Assembly (NCBI GenBank): GCA_024195585.1
Contig: SWBL01000173.1
Span: 40,534 to 104,533, forward strand
From: Aureobasidium sp. EXF-3400
Taxonomy: Eukaryota; Ascomycota; Dothideomycetes; Dothideales; Saccotheciaceae
DNA: 64,000 nucleotides
Reading direction: 5' to 3'
The position numbers and the translations under genes were made by a program. Below the pieces are notes generated by a model that saw only the letters and a list, made by a program, of their open reading frames with translations, was not told the DNA's origin and did not search any database. Numbering within the stretch: the first letter of the stretch is position 1; every line of letters begins with the position of its first letter. Shown here piece after piece: positions 60,715 through 64,000 of this stretch.

Positions 60715-62091
60715 ATGGCGGCAGCAGTCTCTCCACGGCCCTCGACTGGTTTCGACCTGCGCAACACAGCTCCTTACACGATCCGCGTGGCCCGTCAGCT
60801 ACCGTCATGTTCTAGTATACAGTACAATCATAAACCGGATCTCTCAGATCCTGACAATGCCGAGTCTTCGATTTCACATGCCTCCGAGGGCAACCGAGTC
60901 ACGCTGTCCTTGAAAGATGGTGTCGACGAATACAAGTATACCGGCACGCGCCACCATGATGACGACGAATACCTCCTGTTGCTCGACGAGGAAAGTAAAG
61001 ATTTCGTGCTAGAAAGGCTCACTTCATCGTACGCTTTGAATTTGACTCGTGCCCCGTGGGAGTCGAGCTCTAAAGTCCTGGCCGATCGATATCCGCAGCT
61101 GCGACCCACCGAAGACGAAGAGCACGCAGACGACTTTGAGAAAGCGGACGACGAAGAAGGCGGTGTTTCGCTGGATGCCGCAGATGCAGATGCCGCCAAC
61201 CCTTTCGACTTTAGACACTACCTGGATGTTGAAGCCTCACCCAGTCCTCAACTTCCTCCTGTCAGGGCTGCACCAGCAGCTACGCCAGCAGCCTCGCAAA
61301 CCTCGACAAGAACGAACACTCCAATCGCCAAGTCGATACGCAAACAAACCTCTGCGTTCGCTCCGCAGACGGCGAAACTACCGCCAAAACCGCGAGCGAA
61401 ACCAGCACCTGCCGAAGTTGGATCAACTCCCAAGGATACGAGGCGCTCGCCCTCTCCAGAAACACAATCGCACCGCAAGACTCATACCCAAGTACCAGCT
61501 GTTCGTCTAGACCGTCGTGCTTCGACACGGGTTGCGTTGCCTTCCAAGCCTCCGCCAAAGAAAAGGGAACCAGAAGAGCTTTCGCTTGACGACGATGATG
61601 ATAACGGAGATCTGATTCTTGAAGGCGATGAACCACAGCATCTGTCATACCATTCCAACAACTCAAAATCAAATCTGGGTCTAGGCGTCACGAACGGATT
61701 GGGTGAAGGTCCACGCAGTTTGCGAAGCGCAGCAAGCAGTCCAGCTGCTAGTCACATCAACTCACCAGTTCCGCAACGACCAAGTCCGCTCGCCGAGCAT
61801 CAGGAAGCGACCTATGATGAAGATGAGCTCGTCATGGATCCAGATGAAGAAGCCGACGAATACGATCAAGTTGAGAGTGATGGAGATGAAGACGGTGATG
61901 TGGACGCCTTGCAGCTACCCAGCCCTGCGCAGGCGCATCGACCGAGTATCAGCGGACCAACTGTCAGTGGTGATGACGATTACGATCTCGAAAAGCAAAT
62001 GCTGCTGGAGTTGGAAGGAGGCTTGGATGACTATGCTGCGTCTGGACAACAAGGAGGGGCAGACAGCGATGAAGAGAGTGAAGAAGAATAA
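60715..62091 (+). CDS. EAF-type RNA polymerase II elongation factor
   Basis: Intronless, 458 residues. Residues about 1-110 form the EAF N-terminal domain: FDLRNTAPYTIRVARQLPSC, NRVTLSLKDGVDEYKYTGTR, LLLLDEESKDFVLERLTSSY. In animals EAF binds ELL and stimulates elongation; in fission yeast Ebp1 is the EAF partner of Ell1. The remainder is disordered: Pro/Ser/Thr-rich segments, then an extremely acidic C-terminal third with DEDELVMDPDEEADEYD and a final DSDEESEEE, consistent with the transactivation-like tail of EAF proteins. The start is the ATG at 60715 in a TACCATGG context; the frame is open further upstream to 60475 but without family resemblance. Confidence 0.88.
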   Translation: MAAAVSPRPSTGFDLRNTAPYTIRVARQLPSCSSIQYNHKPDLSDPDNAESSISHASEGNRVTLSLKDGVDEYKYTGTRHHDDDEYLLLLDEESKDFVLERLTSSYALNLTRAPWESSSKVLADRYPQLRPTEDEEHADDFEKADDEEGGVSLDAADADAANPFDFRHYLDVEASPSPQLPPVRAAPAATPAASQTSTRTNTPIAKSIRKQTSAFAPQTAKLPPKPRAKPAPAEVGSTPKDTRRSPSPETQSHRKTHTQVPAVRLDRRASTRVALPSKPPPKKREPEELSLDDDDDNGDLILEGDEPQHLSYHSNNSKSNLGLGVTNGLGEGPRSLRSAASSPAASHINSPVPQRPSPLAEHQEATYDEDELVMDPDEEADEYDQVESDGDEDGDVDALQLPSPAQAHRPSISGPTVSGDDDYDLEKQMLLELEGGLDDYAASGQQGGADSDEESEEE

Positions 62092-62211
62092 GGCGAAATT
62101 GCCTTGTAGCTTGTGCTCAGATGAAAGGAAGTTGGATATACAGGAACAGAGTAATTTTACAGATACCCCCATTTGTCATAGGTTTTTGAATTATGCACGA
62201 TTGTCAGTCTC

Positions 62212-63292
62212 TTATCGTAGACTGATCTCACCCTTCCAAGTTCCCTCTGTCAGACCGAGTGTCTCAATCAAGTGTTGCCATCTTGGGCCACCTCTCTCCT
62301 TTCGTCTGAGATATTGAAGATGCTTCTGTCTCTTGTGGACCAGGATGGTCAGGTTGCGCTTGTTGATCTTATCAGGTCTTCCTCTACTTTCCAAGAAATC
62401 GGCAAGAGTCTTGATTTTGGCTGTCAAGATAGCGATCTGAACCTCGCTACTGCCTGTGTCGGGACCGGCACGCTCGACCTTTTGAGTGTTGGCGCTAGGG
62501 TTCTTCAGAAGAATCGAATCGGCGACTGGTGGCTTCGGGGGCAACTTCTTGTCGGTCTGGTGGCGGCCGAATGCGTCGACGCAACGCTGGATATTGACAC
62601 GGAGGCGATCCTTAGACGAGCCGTTGGACAATGAAACGATGCGGTTTAGAGCCTCGGTGGCTGTGGCATGCTTCTGCTTGCGCTCTTGGTCATGTTGTTG
62701 GCGTTCCTGTTCCCTGCGCTGTTTCTCTTCCGGGTCGTTGGTCTCGTAGAAGTCTTGATCGGCGACGGGTGCAGTCAGCTTCTCACTGCGGATGGAGGCG
62801 TCCTTGATCTCTCGTTGAGTGAGGAAGAAGTTCTTGTATTGTTCGGACTGGGCGTTCGGGCCAGAGGGAGATTGTTTCGGCGAGGCTGATTCGTTGCGAG
62901 TGGCAGCATGGGTGTCGTTGGTAGAAGAGGGAGTAGGTGTAGAAGGGATGGCCGTCTCGAATGACTGGACAAAGGGAGTGGGGATTCCTCGAACGGGATC
63001 ACCAAGGGCTGATGAACGCTCCTGCTCGAGGACTTGTTGGCGCGAGACGTTGGCGGCCTTGCGGGCACGAGCCTGTGCTAGAGCATACGGATCGCGGTGT
63101 CTTCTCTTCTGCTGGACGGTCGATGCCTGGTCTACGGGTGTCGAGGCGAAAGTTCGACAGATGTGCGTTGATGGGGATGCTGTAGATCCGTTTACTGCAC
63201 TAGGTGGTTGGCATTTGCAATTGATAATCTCAGACGTGTTACAAACCATTCAGAGCTCTCAGGCCCGACAGTAGAGGAACGCGTGGCGGCAT
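62212..63292 (-). CDS. MRPS28: Mitochondrial small-subunit ribosomal protein uS15m
   Basis: Exons 63247-63292 and 62212-63194 give 342 residues. The short first exon encodes MPPRVPLLSGLRALN, a mitochondrial presequence start, joined through a 52-nt intron to NGSTASPSTHICRTFASTPV. A long charged N-terminal extension (RRHRDPYALAQARARKAANV, DPEEKQRREQERQQHDQERK) is usual for fungal uS15m. The S15 domain is clear at the C-terminus: GPDTGSSEVQIAILTAKIKT, NKRNLTILVHKRQKHLQYLR, RKERGGPRWQHLIETLGLTE. Reading straight on from the second exon upstream gives an unrelated start (MVCNTSEI), which is intron sequence. Divergent from uS2 with 284 bases between starts. Confidence 0.92.
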
Positions 63293-63576
63293 GGTTGTAT
63301 GTTTTGCGACCAAGTATACCTCCAATTGCTCTCGAAATTTGGGAATGCCGTCGGAGCGCAACTCTCGCCTTGGCACCTCCGCGACTGTTTCGCTGTCCGA
63401 GAGTCTCAAGGTGACCCTGACTGACGAAGCAGCCGGCTAAATCGCGGGCAGAAAGTCCTCGCACAGCTTGGCGTCCTCGAATTTGAGCTTTGCTAGGCGC
63501 GGCTTCCATCTTTTGCAGTGTTGCGCTTTCCCTCTCCCTTCACCAGCACCCGTCGACAATTTCTATACCGGTCAAG
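63293..63576. promoter_or_regulatory. Bidirectional promoter of uS15m and uS2
   Basis: The two start codons are 284 bases apart and face outward, so this interval must carry both promoters. The uS2 side ends in a C/T-rich leader (TTTTGCAGTGTTGCGCTTTCCCTCTCCC region), typical of ribosomal protein genes. No specific factor site is claimed. Confidence 0.5.
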
Positions 63577-64000
63577 ATGTCTCCCTCCAACACCCCCGCC
63601 GCCATGGCTGCCACCAGCCAGGACATTGAGATGCTCCTCGCTGCTCAGGTTCGTGCGACTGCACAAATCGCCAACTTCCTCGACTAATGTGGTCAACAGT
63701 GCCACATCGGTTCCAAGAACCTCCAGGTCCACATGGAGCCTTACCTCTGGAAGACTCGCCCTGACGGTGTCAACGTCATCAACATTGGCAAGACCTGGTG
63801 CGTTTGCTGATGCTGCTGTCGAGAAGCGCGCAATCCGCGACTTTTCGCTGCCTCGAAGTTTCCGAATCTCCAAAAAGAGCCATGTCTGACCTGGATGCGC
63901 ATTTAGGGAGAAGATCGTCCTTGCTGCCCGCATCATCGTCGCCATTGACAACCCCGCCGACATTTGCGTTATCTCTGCCCGTCCCTACGGTCAGCGTGCC
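63577..64000 (+). CDS. RPS0: Small-subunit ribosomal protein uS2 (RPS0), 5' part
   Basis: Cut by the window end. Exons 63577-63648, 63700-63797 and 63907 onward. The protein starts [20 protein letters not shown] and continues [69 protein letters not shown], matching the S0/laminin-receptor-like uS2 of the cytosolic 40S subunit. About the first 95 residues are present. Introns are 51 and 109 nt. The N-terminal [10 protein letters not shown] extension precedes a second in-frame Met that could also serve as the start. Confidence 0.94.

Noticed and set aside
1..64000. CRISPR arrays, prophage, bacterial operons or IS elements
   Set aside because: Spliceosomal introns and eukaryotic gene families throughout; no regularly spaced repeats were seen.

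Overview
The window looks like nuclear DNA of a filamentous ascomycete (Pezizomycotina; a Dothideomycete is my best guess from gene style, not proven). The support is many short spliceosomal introns of about 48-75 nt with GTAAGT/GTACGT-type donors, CTAAC-like branch points and YAG acceptors, CT/CAAC-rich leaders before start codons, monocistronic genes on both strands, and fungal families such as URC1, Ypk9, a STE6-like exporter, a CarO/Leptosphaeria-type rhodopsin and But2-type secreted proteins. I see no prophage, IS element, CRISPR array, operon or obvious secondary-metabolite cluster.

Layout. 0.9-3.3 kb: URC1-type GTP cyclohydrolase II homologue (10 coding exons, two of them micro-exons). 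4.8-5.3 kb: weak small gene. 6-7.5 kb: cytosolic seryl-tRNA synthetase. 8.3-9.7 kb: MFS monocarboxylate-type transporter. 9.9-14.0 kb (-): P5B ATPase (Ypk9/ATP13A2). 14.7-15.3 kb (-): ribosomal protein eL33. 16.0-16.7 kb (-): AT-hook acidic protein. 17.8-19.3 kb: GMPPA-like nucleotidyltransferase. 19.6-21.6 kb (-): cytosolic lysyl-tRNA synthetase. 22.1-23.2 kb (-): secreted But2-domain protein. 23.2-25.2 kb: 2 kb without a gene, ending in a 26-nt tandem repeat. 25.2-26.5 kb (-): F-box-like protein. 27.2-28.1 kb (-) and 28.4-30.6 kb (+): divergent pair mS26 / NOG2. 31.4-34.7 kb: secreted GH35 beta-galactosidase. 34.9-35.4 kb (-): RPEL-repeat protein. 35.9-36.8 kb (-): microbial rhodopsin with proton-pump residues. 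37.9-38.6 kb: PBDC1/Ypl225w homologue. 39.1-43.5 kb: STE6-like ABC exporter. 44.8-46.8 kb: bilirubin-oxidase-like multicopper oxidase. 47.7-48.2 kb (-): solo CENP-B/pogo-type DNA-binding protein. 49.9-51.6 kb: DHA1-type MFS. 52.0-52.7 kb (-): MARVEL-domain protein. 53.7-55.6 kb: large hypothetical protein. 55.8-57.5 kb (-): F-box protein. 57.9-59.7 kb (-): disordered Ser/Pro-rich protein. 60.7-62.1 kb: EAF-type elongation factor. 62.2-63.3 kb (-) and 63.6 kb to the edge (+): divergent pair uS15m / uS2 (RPS0, cut by the window end).

The genes are mostly independent housekeeping genes with a strong share of translation machinery (SES1, KRS1, eL33, uS2, mS26, uS15m, NOG2 and an eEF1A chaperone homologue), mixed with surface, secretory and transport genes (two MFS, ABC exporter, GH35, multicopper oxidase, But2, MARVEL, rhodopsin). 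I did not find a clearly new multi-gene system. The most useful observations are gene-structure ones: micro-exons of 7, 10 and 15 nt, short terminal coding exons, introns without stop codons hidden inside long ORFs, and missing terminal exons that a simple ORF view loses. I also flag an unusually long NOG2 intron with a hairpin, a transposase-derived solo DNA-binding gene and a possible gene relic. All exon boundaries were read by eye from splice consensus and protein-family continuity, not from transcript data.
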